Below, in pieces: positions 1 to 8,242 of a DNA stretch of 64,000 nt; the stretch's first letter is position 1; each line of letters opens with the position of its first letter. The position numbers and the translations under genes are program-made. Source of the stretch: Flavobacteriales bacterium (GTDB lineage Bacteria; Bacteroidota; Bacteroidia; Flavobacteriales; Schleiferiaceae); NCBI GenBank assembly GCA_012269745.1, contig JAAXJR010000030.1, positions 85,961 to 149,960 on the forward strand, read 5' to 3'. The notes under the pieces are model-generated. The model searched no databases and was not told the origin of the DNA. It worked only from the letters and a program-made list of their open reading frames with translations.

Positions 1-476
1 CGTCCTTCAAGTTGGAAGAAGCTGTGCCCCAAAGCTGGCCCGTTCCAAAGGTGACCCTTGTACAAAGGATTGCTTTCTTCAAGAGTCTCTGGTGCACTGT
101 AGGCGCGAGTGCTATCTAAACCGATGTGGTAGTTCAATCTACCGTTGTACGAACCACGTGGCAACTGTGCGAGCTTAACCTCGGAGGTGGACAACAGATC
201 AATAGCAGTAAGATCGTTTTCTGTACGTGTCGTATCCATTTCATCCACGCTCACAAATTCTGCTCCGCTCAAAGTGATGTAAACGTGAGATAATTTGATC
301 ATGTCGCCATTTATCTGATACACTGTGCTCGTATCAGCAATATCGCCATCAAAGTATTTGTAGGCTCTGATGTAAATGTTGCGATCGTCTAGTGCAGCTG
401 GATCTACTACGGTAATATCACGTTCGCAAGAAGCAAATGCGCCCAAAGCTACTAAGGCTAAAATGAATTTTTTCAT
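1..476 (-). CDS. MbnP-like periplasmic lipoprotein (partial, C-terminus outside window)
   Basis: The frame runs leftwards from an ATG at 476 and is still open at base 1, giving about 158 residues. The N-terminus is a lipoprotein signal: MKKF, a hydrophobic stretch, then a Cys at residue 18 after GAFAS. The rest has the order typical of the MbnP-like family of Bacteroidota: a segment with IKLSHVYITLSG, an LTAIDLLS strand, a 'LPRGSYNGRLNYHIGLDS' segment and a late 'LWNGPALGHSFFQLEG'. MbnP relatives are linked to copper handling, but many homologues are only described as lipoproteins, so the ligand is unknown. Its ATG overlaps the TGA of the upstream acyltransferase (ATGA), suggesting translational coupling. 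The family call rests on pattern memory. Confidence 0.62.
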   Translation of the reverse strand, partial: MKKFILALVALGAFASCERDITVVDPAALDDRNIYIRAYKYFDGDIADTSTVYQINGDMIKLSHVYITLSGAEFVSVDEMDTTRTENDLTAIDLLSTSEVKLAQLPRGSYNGRLNYHIGLDSTRAYSAPETLEESNPLYKGHLWNGPALGHSFFQLEG

Positions 477-1249
477 TCGTCTTTTATTTTCAAAAACTCT
501 GGTGCCTGTTCAATGGCCACCATTATTTGGTCTAACAGATCGTCATTTTCTTTCGAAAAATCTAACTCTAAAGGTTCCTTAAAGGTAATGGTTAATAGAT
601 TACCTGTGCTCTTCACAAACATACCCGTTTTGTCGAAGGCTCGACGGAACCCATTGATAACCACTGGCACTACTACTGGGTTCAATTCACGGATCAAATG
701 CACCGTACCTCTCCTGCCCTTCACAAAAGGCCTAGTTGTACCCTGAGGAAAGGTTATGGTCCAACCCGTTTCCATCGCCTTTTTAATGTTGGCGATGTCT
801 TTTGGATCGACACCTCTATTAATGGTCTTTCCTGCTTCTCGCCAAGTGCGCTTAATACTTACAGAACCGGCATACTGCATCAATTTTGGCAACAGCCCTT
901 TCTTCATGGTCTCAGCAGCAGCTACGAAAAACACGTTCAACTTTGGACGGAAGAGCGTACTCATTGGCACCCTGTTGTAGATGCCGTTCTCTGCCGCATT
1001 GAAGACTTGGTACATCGCGCTCACATCAGCAAAGTAAGTCTGGTGGTTCGATACAAAAAGTACGCCTCGCTCCGGAAGATCTTTGAGCTTATCTGCCCCT
1101 ACAATCTGCACGGAATTCATGCGAAAGAATCGGTACCAAGTAATCAAACCAAAGACAAATATGACCGAACGCTTGATCAGCAAATTATATCCGAAACTGT
1201 CTTTTTTAAACGGGTTGAGCACGTGGATTCTTCTTTCAGTGGAGCGCAA
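473..1249 (-). CDS. PlsC-like 1-acylglycerol-3-phosphate acyltransferase (divergent motifs)
   Basis: This 258-residue protein has the layout of the PlsC/AGPAT acyltransferases, which add an acyl chain to lysophosphatidate or a similar acceptor at the inner membrane. A hydrophobic segment lies at about residues 25-45. The acyltransferase block 1 reads NHQTYFAD at 68-75, and block 3 reads FPQGTTR at 167-173. Both differ from the usual form: His to Asp spacing is five rather than four residues, and the FPEGTR glutamate is Gln. A PVVVPVVINGFRR segment matches the late block IV. The stop overlaps the ATG of the downstream lipoprotein. The substrate cannot be read from sequence, and the altered motifs could mean a different acceptor or a specialised clade. 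Confidence 0.8.
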   Translation of the reverse strand: MRSTERRIHVLNPFKKDSFGYNLLIKRSVIFVFGLITWYRFFRMNSVQIVGADKLKDLPERGVLFVSNHQTYFADVSAMYQVFNAAENGIYNRVPMSTLFRPKLNVFFVAAAETMKKGLLPKLMQYAGSVSIKRTWREAGKTINRGVDPKDIANIKKAMETGWTITFPQGTTRPFVKGRRGTVHLIRELNPVVVPVVINGFRRAFDKTGMFVKSTGNLLTITFKEPLELDFSKENDDLLDQIMVAIEQAPEFLKIKDE

Positions 1250-1258
1250 ATATAATCC

Positions 1259-1870
1259 TTAGGACAACAGTGCCACTAATCTCGCGGTAATGATTGCTGT
1301 AGCGCCCCAAATGACCTCGTCTTTCCATAAATAGGCAGGTACCTTCACCTTGCCCAGTTTGGTTTGCACTTTGGCACTTCCCATCAAATCCCCTTGTCTT
1401 AATTCACTGAGTGGAACGGAGAATGTATAGGCGACTTCTTTAGGGTCCAATTCCAGTTCAGGCTGTTCCTCTGCGATACTTACGAATGGATGTACTAGAA
1501 AATTTGAAGGCGGTATATACAGTGGCTCCAAAGCCTGAATGATTCGGTAGTCTTCATAGAATAAGCCAACTTCTTCTCGGGCTTCACGTATGGCGGTTTG
1601 CTTAAAACTTAGGTCTTCTTCTTCTCTTCTACCTCCTGGAAATGAAACTTGGCCACCGTGGGTACCATCGTAATCTGGACGCCTCATGTACAAAACTTCA
1701 AGACCTTGTTCACCTTGAAAAATATGTACCAGAACTGCTGCCTTTTTTGCCGTAGACAAGGTCTTCGCACTGGGCTTGACTATCTTTCGATACCAAGGCA
1801 TCATCGGATTTGAGCCAGCAGAAGTCTGGTCAATTTTCGAAAGTTTTGCAATGAGTTCGTCTGTATTCAC
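1259..1870 (-). CDS. Nudix hydrolase, coenzyme A pyrophosphatase type
   Basis: This protein of 203 residues probably cleaves the pyrophosphate bond of CoA or a related nucleotide. The signature of the CoA branch is visible: VLYMRRPDYDGTHGGQVSF leads into FPGG and a slightly extended Nudix box ending REAREEVGL at about residues 95-103, whose glutamates bind the catalytic metal. The start is a GTG at 1870; I find no ATG at a better place. It ends nine bases before the acyltransferase start, so the two are probably one transcript. Chemistry is well supported by the Nudix box. CoA as substrate is inferred from the residues around HGGQVSFPGG. Confidence 0.88.
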   Translation of the reverse strand: MNTDELIAKLSKIDQTSAGSNPMMPWYRKIVKPSAKTLSTAKKAAVLVHIFQGEQGLEVLYMRRPDYDGTHGGQVSFPGGRREEEDLSFKQTAIREAREEVGLFYEDYRIIQALEPLYIPPSNFLVHPFVSIAEEQPELELDPKEVAYTFSVPLSELRQGDLMGSAKVQTKLGKVKVPAYLWKDEVIWGATAIITARLVALLS

Positions 1871-1915
1871 CTACTAAAATTACCCAAAGTGAATCTTACC
1901 GTGAACTTTAGCCGT

Positions 1916-1923
1916 TATTTTTG
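1916..1923 (+). promoter_or_regulatory. -7 promoter element of oxyR
   Basis: TATTTTTG fits the Bacteroidota housekeeping -7 consensus TAnnTTTG exactly and lies 30 bases before the oxyR ATG. No clear TTG -33 element is visible at the expected distance. Confidence 0.5.
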
Positions 1924-1953
1924 TTATCTATTAAATCCCTAGCTCAATAATAC

Positions 1954-2883
1954 ATGACTATTACTCAGTTCCGTTATATCGTCGCCGTAGATAACCACCG
2001 TCATTTTGCACGTGCAGCAGAAGCGTGTTTTGTTACTCAACCGACGCTGAGCATGCAAATTCAAAAGCTGGAGGAAGAACTGGATATTCTCATTTTCGAC
2101 CGTTCAAAACAACCTATAGTTCCAACGCCTCTTGGTGAAAGAATATTAGAGCAAGCCAGAAAAGTGTTGCAAGAAGCTGCCGTTCTTGAGCACATGTCCA
2201 AGCAAATTAAGGGCACTTTCGAAGGGGAATTGAAGCTAGCTGTCATCCCGACAATTGCCCCTAGTTTATTACCGAGGTTCTTGGTTGAATTCAATAAGGC
2301 CTACCCAAAAATTAAGCTGTTTGTCGAGGAGTTGAAGACGGCTGATATGATTGAAGCGCTTCGCAAAGACAGAATAGATGTTGGCATTGCCGCAACTCCT
2401 CTTGAAGAACGTGGCATTGTAGAAAAGCCTATTTATCATGAGCCTTTTGTGGCATTTGTTCCATCATACCATAAAATGTCAAAGGACAAATTCTTGCTCG
2501 CCTCTGAGATTAATCCTGATGAGCTCTTGCTGCTAAACGAAGGCCATTGCTTTCGAAACAGCGTTCTTTCATTGTGCAACCACAAGAATTTAAACAGCGA
2601 AGGCATCCACATGGAAAGTGGCCATTTTGATACACTAGTGAAATTGGCAGATAAAGGTATGGGCATGACATTGCTTCCCTACCTCACCGGAATTGATCTA
2701 AACGATCGCTATAAAGGCTCTGTAAAACCTATTGCAGAACCGACACCTACACGCCAGGTAAGCCTCATTCATTCGAGAACCCAATTGAAGATTGAATGGA
2801 TCGAAGCTTTGGAAGAGATTATAGTGAAGAATCTCCCGAAGAAGGTATTAGAAGCCCCTGAGCAAGTGGTTAGCCCATTGTAA
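1954..2883 (+). CDS. oxyR: OxyR hydrogen-peroxide sensing LysR-type regulator
   Basis: This 309-residue LysR-family regulator has an N-terminal winged helix-turn-helix (about residues 1-60, with FARAAEACFVTQPTLSMQI) and a C-terminal effector domain. The redox motif of OxyR is intact: GHCFRNSVLSLC, with Cys at 199 and 208, the same numbering as the peroxide-reactive pair of E. coli OxyR. Oxidation forms a disulfide that turns on catalase, peroxiredoxin and related genes. None of those targets is adjacent. A LysR regulator usually sits divergent to its target, but here the downstream neighbour is convergent and overlaps the last 14 bases. The start is supported by the standard MTITQFRYIVAV beginning and a -7 box upstream. 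Confidence 0.95.
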   Translation: MTITQFRYIVAVDNHRHFARAAEACFVTQPTLSMQIQKLEEELDILIFDRSKQPIVPTPLGERILEQARKVLQEAAVLEHMSKQIKGTFEGELKLAVIPTIAPSLLPRFLVEFNKAYPKIKLFVEELKTADMIEALRKDRIDVGIAATPLEERGIVEKPIYHEPFVAFVPSYHKMSKDKFLLASEINPDELLLLNEGHCFRNSVLSLCNHKNLNSEGIHMESGHFDTLVKLADKGMGMTLLPYLTGIDLNDRYKGSVKPIAEPTPTRQVSLIHSRTQLKIEWIEALEEIIVKNLPKKVLEAPEQVVSPL

Positions 2884-4273
2884 GCAGCAACATCCCAAGA
2901 GCAACGAGGATGATTACCGATAGTATATTTAATACTATGCCTCTAGCCATCATATAGCTCACGGTCAATTTTCCCGTAGAAAACACGATAGCATTGGGCG
3001 GAGTAGCCATAGGCAACATGAAGGCACAACTAGCGCCTAGCACAAGCGGCACACTTAAGATTTCCATGGACCATCCAAAAGTTTGAGACAGGCTCAACAC
3101 TAGTGGCATTAAGGCGCTGACTAGCGCCATGTTACTCAAAAGCTCTGTGGCGAACACGCCCAACAAGGCCATAATGACCACCCACAGCAGAATAGGTGTG
3201 TTTTCAAAAGACTTCATACTCACCTCAAGAGCATCGAACCAATAACTCTGTTGCAAGGTGCCTGCGAGGGCTAGACCGCCGCCAAAGAGAATAAGAATAC
3301 CCCAAGGTAATTTTGAGGTGCTTTCCCAATCCAATAAGCTCTTGCCCCCTGCCGTCGCACTGAAGAGGAATACCGCTGCGAGCAACGATATGCCAGTATC
3401 CGACCAATGAATATGTTCACTCAATGCTCCCAAATAAGGACGGAGTATCCACAATAGCGCAGTAGTAGTGAAGATGATTGCTACGCGCTTTTGCACGGCT
3501 GTCATCGCCCCTAACCTGCTCCATTCTTCACTAAGGTGTAATTCCGTTCCCTGCTGTTCACTTTCAGTTAATTCTACTTTTTTCAGGCTTCTAGCCAAGA
3601 TGTAAAATGCTGAAAGTCCCAATAGCAATGTTGTGGACAATCCTATTGGCAACCATTCCACAAAGCCAATTTCACGGTTCAAATGCTCGCTCAAAAAGCC
3701 CGCAAAAATCATGTTGGGCGGTGTCCCAATAAGAGTCGCCATGCCACCAATGTTGGCAGCCCATGCGATACTTAAGAGCAATGGTCGCTCTATTCGTTTT
3801 GAAGAGGCCTTCGGCAATACAGCCAATACACTCGTAGCGATGGGCAACATCATAATAGATGTGGCCGTGTTGGAGATCCACATGGACATAAAACCGGTGC
3901 TAAGCATAAAACCAGCCAATAGTCCTTTGCTACCTGTTCCCGTTCTGCGTAAAATCCACAAGGCAATTCTGTAGTGTAAATTAGTTTCCTCCAAAGCACG
4001 GGCAATGATGAAACCCCCAAAGAATAGATAGACTAGAGGATGTGCGTAATAGGCCGACATGCTTTTCGCCTCCATGAGCCCAAAGAGCGGAAAAAGTAGC
4101 AATGGCAGTAAAGCGGTAACTGCGAGGTTCACAGTTTCTGTGATCCACCAAAGTAGCATCCAAAAAGTGATTCCCAATAAAATGTAATGGCTTTCAAAAC
4201 CTCCGGCTAGCGCAGTAATTAATCCTAGAAGAGGACCACCAAGGCGAATTAAGACTGTACTTTTGTCGTTCAT
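2870..4273 (-). CDS. SLC13/DASS family sodium-coupled anion symporter
   Basis: This 467-residue inner-membrane protein is very hydrophobic, with roughly eleven or more membrane spans. It belongs to the divalent-anion:Na+ symporters that import dicarboxylates, citrate or sulfate. The first SNT substrate/sodium motif is present at residues 134-136 (WISNTATS). In the symmetry-related second site the motif reads SNM at 380-382, so the usual Thr is Met, which may change the substrate or sodium site. The substrate cannot be decided from sequence. It converges on oxyR with a 14-base overlap and diverges from rdgB with only nine bases between the start codons. Confidence 0.88.
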   Translation of the reverse strand: MNDKSTVLIRLGGPLLGLITALAGGFESHYILLGITFWMLLWWITETVNLAVTALLPLLLFPLFGLMEAKSMSAYYAHPLVYLFFGGFIIARALEETNLHYRIALWILRRTGTGSKGLLAGFMLSTGFMSMWISNTATSIMMLPIATSVLAVLPKASSKRIERPLLLSIAWAANIGGMATLIGTPPNMIFAGFLSEHLNREIGFVEWLPIGLSTTLLLGLSAFYILARSLKKVELTESEQQGTELHLSEEWSRLGAMTAVQKRVAIIFTTTALLWILRPYLGALSEHIHWSDTGISLLAAVFLFSATAGGKSLLDWESTSKLPWGILILFGGGLALAGTLQQSYWFDALEVSMKSFENTPILLWVVIMALLGVFATELLSNMALVSALMPLVLSLSQTFGWSMEILSVPLVLGASCAFMLPMATPPNAIVFSTGKLTVSYMMARGIVLNILSVIILVALGMLLLTMG

Positions 4274-4282
4274 TTAGTGCTT

Positions 4283-4852
4283 ATGAAATTGGTTTTTGCA
4301 ACCCACAATGCGGGTAAGTTACGAGAGGTAAAGGAATTAATCGGACACAAATACGAAGTAATTGGTCTGAGTGAATTGGACGATCTCGAAGAAATCCCAG
4401 AAAACGAGCCCACGTTAGAAGGAAATGCCCTTGTCAAAGCGAGGACTATCTGGAACAAATACGGTTTAGCTTGTTTCTCCGACGACACTGGATTAGAGAT
4501 TGACACTCTAGGTGGTGCCCCAGGAGTAATTAGTGCGCGCTATGCCGGCGAAAGCAAAGACCCGGAGCTGAATATGGCAAAGGTCTTGAAGGAATTAAGC
4601 GACAAAGAGGACCGCTCTGCACAATTTAGAACTGCTGTAGCTCTAATTGTAAATGGTAAAGAGCACGTCTTTGAAGGCATCGTACGAGGTAAGATTGCCA
4701 AGGAAAAAAGCGGCTCAAAAGGTTTCGGCTATGACCCCATTTTCATCCCCGAGGGCTACGACATCAGCTTTGCCGAAATGGACAACGCGAAGAAGAACAG
4801 CATGAGCCATAGAGGTCGTGCCATCGCTAAGCTGGTTGACTTTCTTATCTAG
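4283..4852 (+). CDS. rdgB: RdgB/HAM1 dITP/XTP pyrophosphatase
   Basis: This 189-residue house-cleaning enzyme hydrolyses dITP, dHapTP and XTP to monophosphates, keeping deaminated purines out of DNA and RNA. The opening MKLVFATHNAGKLRE is the classic nucleotide-binding start of the family, followed by SDDTGLEID with the catalytic acidic residues near 70 and GAPGVISARYAG. The motif SMSHRGRA near the C-terminus is also typical. I chose the ATG at 4283; a GTG two codons upstream is in frame but only adds two residues and sits closer to the divergent gene. The stop shares the palindrome CTAG with the stop of rsmD on the other strand. Confidence 0.96.
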   Translation: MKLVFATHNAGKLREVKELIGHKYEVIGLSELDDLEEIPENEPTLEGNALVKARTIWNKYGLACFSDDTGLEIDTLGGAPGVISARYAGESKDPELNMAKVLKELSDKEDRSAQFRTAVALIVNGKEHVFEGIVRGKIAKEKSGSKGFGYDPIFIPEGYDISFAEMDNAKKNSMSHRGRAIAKLVDFLI

Positions 4853-5400
4853 TCTTTATCTATTTCCTCCGGGTTAGAGAAGAAACTAAAATTCACATGA
4901 CCGTACCTGCGGTGCTCGGTAAATCCAGGTAAATGACTAAGGTCGGTCTGATCGCTGTGCTCAATAATGGCCTCCCCGCCTTCCGCAAGCATTTTTTGAT
5001 CAATAATACCTTTAGCTAGATCTTCATAATGCTCCCATTCGTACGGAGGATCAGCAAAAACAATATCGTACTGGGTTGCATTGCGGCGCACCCATTGCAA
5101 GGCATCGGATTGCACCGTTTGAATGTTTGCGCCTATTTCTTCTGCTGTTTTAGCGATGAACCTAATACAATCCCGATGCATATCCACCGCGACAATTTCC
5201 TCAGTGCCCCTAGAGGCAAATTCATATGAAATGTTTCCCGTGCCGGAGAAGAGGTCCAAAACGCGCAAGTCTTCGAAGTAAAATCGGTTGTTTAAAATGT
5301 TAAACAGGCTTTCCTTGCCGAAGTCCGTGGTAGGACGCGTAGGCAAATTTTTAGGAGCTGTGATGCGCTTTCCACGCCACTTTCCACTTACTATTCTCAT
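4849..5400 (-). CDS. rsmD: 16S rRNA (guanine(966)-N2)-methyltransferase RsmD
   Basis: This 183-residue SAM-dependent methylase modifies guanine 966 of 16S rRNA. It opens with MRIVSGKWRGKRI, as RsmD does, has the SAM-binding loop LDLFSGTGNISYEF at about residues 48-61 and the N-methylase catalytic tetrad DPPY at 117-120. Length matches the family. The ATG overlaps the TAA/TGA region of the upstream DUF3822 gene by four bases, so the two are translated together. DUF3822 next to rsmD is a common arrangement in Bacteroidota. Its 3' end meets rdgB with stops sharing CTAG. Confidence 0.95.
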   Translation of the reverse strand: MRIVSGKWRGKRITAPKNLPTRPTTDFGKESLFNILNNRFYFEDLRVLDLFSGTGNISYEFASRGTEEIVAVDMHRDCIRFIAKTAEEIGANIQTVQSDALQWVRRNATQYDIVFADPPYEWEHYEDLAKGIIDQKMLAEGGEAIIEHSDQTDLSHLPGFTEHRRYGHVNFSFFSNPEEIDKD

Positions 5401-6170
5401 AATCTAAGTAGGGGGCCGTAAGAGTGAATATCTACCTTGCTGAGAGCAGTACTCACCTTCACGTATTTTTCTGGTTTTATAGTTGAAACCAATTTAAAAT
5501 AAGGTTTCACAAACGCTCTTGCCTTCTGATGACCTATACCGCTAATCTCAATCTCTACCTCCCCTCTATCCCAGCCTAATTGTTCTGTAATATTGCCCAA
5601 ATGGTAGAGTAATTCTTCGTTTGAAGTGGTTGGGAGACTATTAATCATTTGTAACCCAGAGGCGTCACAAGCAATATAGGTAGCTACCTTCGACTCTTGA
5701 TTGACCCAAAGCTTAGGTTTAGTCACCTTTGGCAGTCGCTCAAGCTGTACCAACCAATTGTTCTGGATGTTCGGAGAAGCCTCATTCGCAATCGAATAGA
5801 CTTGTAGACCTAGCTTATCAGAAGCGTCAATTCTATTTGCTGGAGCTCCTAAAAGCGATTTCGTCCAAGAGGAATCCTTACTGGCTAAAGCTTTTGGAAC
5901 CAGGGTAGCATTCACAAAATCCTGCGCCTCAACCACCTTTCCCGGTAGTTCAGAAAAAGATCCTTTGAGCTCTTCAAAAGGATGCTCTCCGAGCTCAGCT
6001 GCCGGCACGAAGCCAATCATATATAATTGCTTAGTGCCTGTGTTTTTCACCAAAAAAGAAAGTCCATCCTGCTGACGCAGGATGGACAATGTGCAATTTT
6101 CCGCTTTCGCCGATTCGAAAGCTGGATCAATATTATTCTGTCTTACAACGTGTGTTCTCGTAGTTACCAC
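5397..6170 (-). CDS. DUF3822 family protein, possibly ASKHA (PilM-like) fold
   Basis: A 257-residue protein of the DUF3822 family, which is confined to Bacteroidota and has no assigned function. The early strand pattern CTLSILRQQDGLSFLVKN and the later SNEELLYHLGNITEQLGWD followed by EIEISGIG look like the two halves of an actin-like ATPase fold such as PilM or GspL; this is my reading of the pattern, not an established fact. No signal peptide or membrane span is seen. It starts at a GTG (6170), 38 bases inside the end of the upstream gene, and ends overlapping rsmD by four bases. The tight coupling with a pilin-like protein upstream makes a shared role plausible. Confidence 0.72.
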   Translation of the reverse strand: MVTTRTHVVRQNNIDPAFESAKAENCTLSILRQQDGLSFLVKNTGTKQLYMIGFVPAAELGEHPFEELKGSFSELPGKVVEAQDFVNATLVPKALASKDSSWTKSLLGAPANRIDASDKLGLQVYSIANEASPNIQNNWLVQLERLPKVTKPKLWVNQESKVATYIACDASGLQMINSLPTTSNEELLYHLGNITEQLGWDRGEVEIEISGIGHQKARAFVKPYFKLVSTIKPEKYVKVSTALSKVDIHSYGPLLRL

Positions 6171-6765
6171 TAATCGTAGGTTCTGTTAGCGAGCCAATAG
6201 TCCAAGCGTTATTTTCAACTTTACCGAAGGCTTGCGGGTATTCTGATGCAATATCAGCAAAAATTACTTTGTAAGGAGCGCTTACTTCGAAGGTAGCAAC
6301 ATCAACACCGTTCTTATTAATCTCAGAAGCATCCATTGCGAACGCTGAATCTGTACCTGAGATGTTTCTCAAAGTAGCTGCCATGAAACCCTCACCGAAC
6401 AACTGAGTACTTACTTTTTCCTGACCTAGGACACGAATGATTACCGAATCCTTGTTCATGTCCTTCTGGTATACTTTATCGTAGTACATGAATGAAGTAT
6501 CCTTGCGCTCGATGATGCTGATAAATCCAGTATCTACGAAACCAACTAGCTCCTCGATGGATGCACAGTACGATCCAAATTCGCTTTTGTACGCAAGTTG
6601 CGCTTCACGAATGTTTTCTAACTGCTCTGTAACCTCACACAATCTCGTATTTTCAATACGCTGAAAGTTGATAGGTTGCATAATACTTTGGTAGATTCGT
6701 ACAGTCAAAAACACTGACGTTACGATTAGAACTGCTTTAATTCCGAGTTGTACCTTTGAATTCAT
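6133..6765 (-). CDS. Membrane-anchored protein with pseudopilin-like N-terminal layout
   Basis: A 210-residue protein conserved, as far as I recall, in Bacteroidota next to DUF3822; no function is known. It has one N-terminal membrane helix (about residues 8-24), then a long helix with LENIREAQLAYKSEFGSY followed by a small C-terminal domain. The phrase 'IR.AQ.AYKSEFG.Y' resembles the helix-to-loop turn of type IV and type II pseudopilins. There is no prepilin peptidase site (no Gly before a Phe/Met and Glu5), so it is not a classical pilin. Two Cys late in the chain and one at 43 could form disulfides. It probably sits in the inner membrane facing the periplasm. Confidence 0.6.
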   Translation of the reverse strand: MNSKVQLGIKAVLIVTSVFLTVRIYQSIMQPINFQRIENTRLCEVTEQLENIREAQLAYKSEFGSYCASIEELVGFVDTGFISIIERKDTSFMYYDKVYQKDMNKDSVIIRVLGQEKVSTQLFGEGFMAATLRNISGTDSAFAMDASEINKNGVDVATFEVSAPYKVIFADIASEYPQAFGKVENNAWTIGSLTEPTISGNYENTRCKTE

Positions 6766-6811
6766 TGTTATCGTTCAGGATTAATCGCTCCAAAACTACA
6801 ATAATTTTTCA

Positions 6812-8224
6812 TTGCTTACACCCCAAAGTACATACGCAGATTTAAAAGGATTCTTTCCCTTCGAACCCACTGAAGACCAAGATGTTTTGCTTAAAAAGCT
6901 GGCACTCTACCTCAGTGTCAAACGCATCCTCCCAGAGGTGCTCATCGTCAAGGGATATGCAGGTACAGGAAAAACGACCATTTTGCGATCGGTCGTGGCA
7001 GCGCACAAAAAGCACCAACGAAAAATCATGCTGATGGCGCCTACGGGACGTGCCGCGAAGGTGATGAGCGGAGCTTCCGGCAAGAATGCATTTACCATTC
7101 ACAGAAGCCTCTATCGCCCACGAGTTCACGGTTCTGTGGCCAGTTTTGTTTTGGCAAACAATCCGCATAAAAACACAACGTTTGTCGTTGATGAGGCCGG
7201 GTTAGTGGAAACGAACAACAATCCTGTTCTGGGGTCCAATTCTCTTTTGGACGACCTCCTTTCCTACGTTTTTACGGACCCAAGCAATAGTCTAATCCTT
7301 GTGGGAGATCCAGCACAGCTACCGCCCGTGGGACAGCCCAAGAGCCCGGCACTGAGCGCAGATTATTTTATAGGTAGCGGAATCAACGCTACAGAGCACA
7401 CATTAAGATCTGTGGTACGCCAAGCATTAGACAGTCACATACTAAAGAACGCTACTCAACTGCGTGAACTCATAGAATCGGATTCTTCAGATCCACCGAA
7501 AATGGTGCCTGGAGAAGACTTTGTTGTGGTAGAGGACGGCTACCAGTTGCAGGAAATTTTCGAACAGCTCTACTCCTCAAACAGTGAAGGCAACACTATG
7601 GTGGTTCGCAGCAATAAGAAGGCAAACAACTACAACCAAGGCATACGCGGAAGAATTAAATTTCAAGAAGACCAGATCAGTGCCGGAGACCAATTCATGG
7701 TGGTCAAGAACAACTATTTCTGGCTGCCTGAGACCTCAAAAATTGGCTTTATCGCAAACGGTGAAATAGGTGAAGTACGCTCCATTCGAAATATACACGA
7801 GCGTTACGGATTCACCTTTTGCGAAGCCACCGTAGCCTTTGTCGATTATCCGGAAGAGGATGCTATAGACGTCATTTTAAATTTGAGCACTCTGAGTTCC
7901 GAAGGCCCCGCACTCACAAGTGCACAGGTCAACACGCTTTACGAGCAATTGGTCGCGAAATATTCATACCTCAGCTCAAAGCGCAAGATTTATGAAGCCA
8001 TCAAAAACGATCCCTACTACAACGCCCTTCAGGTAAAATTCAGCTATGTGATTACTTGCCACAAGAGCCAAGGCGGTCAGTGGGAACAAGTCATCATTGA
8101 ACATCCTTATTTGCCCGACGGCCCTTCTCCCATCTACTACAAATGGCTTTATACTGCCCTTACTCGTGCTTCACAAAAAGCCTATTTATTGGGGTTCCCG
8201 CCGGATTGGTTTGACGTATCTTAG
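6812..8224 (+). CDS. RecD-like superfamily 1 DNA helicase
   Basis: This 470-residue ATP-dependent helicase of the RecD2/Dda type acts in DNA repair or replication. Walker A is GYAGTGKTT at residues 48-56, followed by APTGRAAKVMS (motif Ia) and FVVDEAG (Walker B, 124-130). ILVGDPAQLPPVG is motif III, and the C-terminal part ends with the UvrD_C_2 segment YVITCHKSQGGQW and YTALTRA. It lacks the long N-terminal domain of RecD2, as is common for the short Bacteroidota form. No ATG is available; the frame opens with a TTG at 6812, 47 bases from the divergent gene. The gene is followed by an acyltransferase 18 bases later. Confidence 0.87.
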   Translation: MLTPQSTYADLKGFFPFEPTEDQDVLLKKLALYLSVKRILPEVLIVKGYAGTGKTTILRSVVAAHKKHQRKIMLMAPTGRAAKVMSGASGKNAFTIHRSLYRPRVHGSVASFVLANNPHKNTTFVVDEAGLVETNNNPVLGSNSLLDDLLSYVFTDPSNSLILVGDPAQLPPVGQPKSPALSADYFIGSGINATEHTLRSVVRQALDSHILKNATQLRELIESDSSDPPKMVPGEDFVVVEDGYQLQEIFEQLYSSNSEGNTMVVRSNKKANNYNQGIRGRIKFQEDQISAGDQFMVVKNNYFWLPETSKIGFIANGEIGEVRSIRNIHERYGFTFCEATVAFVDYPEEDAIDVILNLSTLSSEGPALTSAQVNTLYEQLVAKYSYLSSKRKIYEAIKNDPYYNALQVKFSYVITCHKSQGGQWEQVIIEHPYLPDGPSPIYYKWLYTALTRASQKAYLLGFPPDWFDVS

Positions 8225-8242
8225 CAGTCTTATCACTGCATC

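Noticed and set aside
698-1255. A 185-codon open frame on the + strand
   Set aside because: It is the shadow of the acyltransferase gene, with no recognisable motif and low-complexity residue mix.
6133-6765. A classical type IV pilin
   Set aside because: There is no prepilin peptidase motif with Gly before a Phe/Met and Glu5; only the helix and turn resemble pilins.
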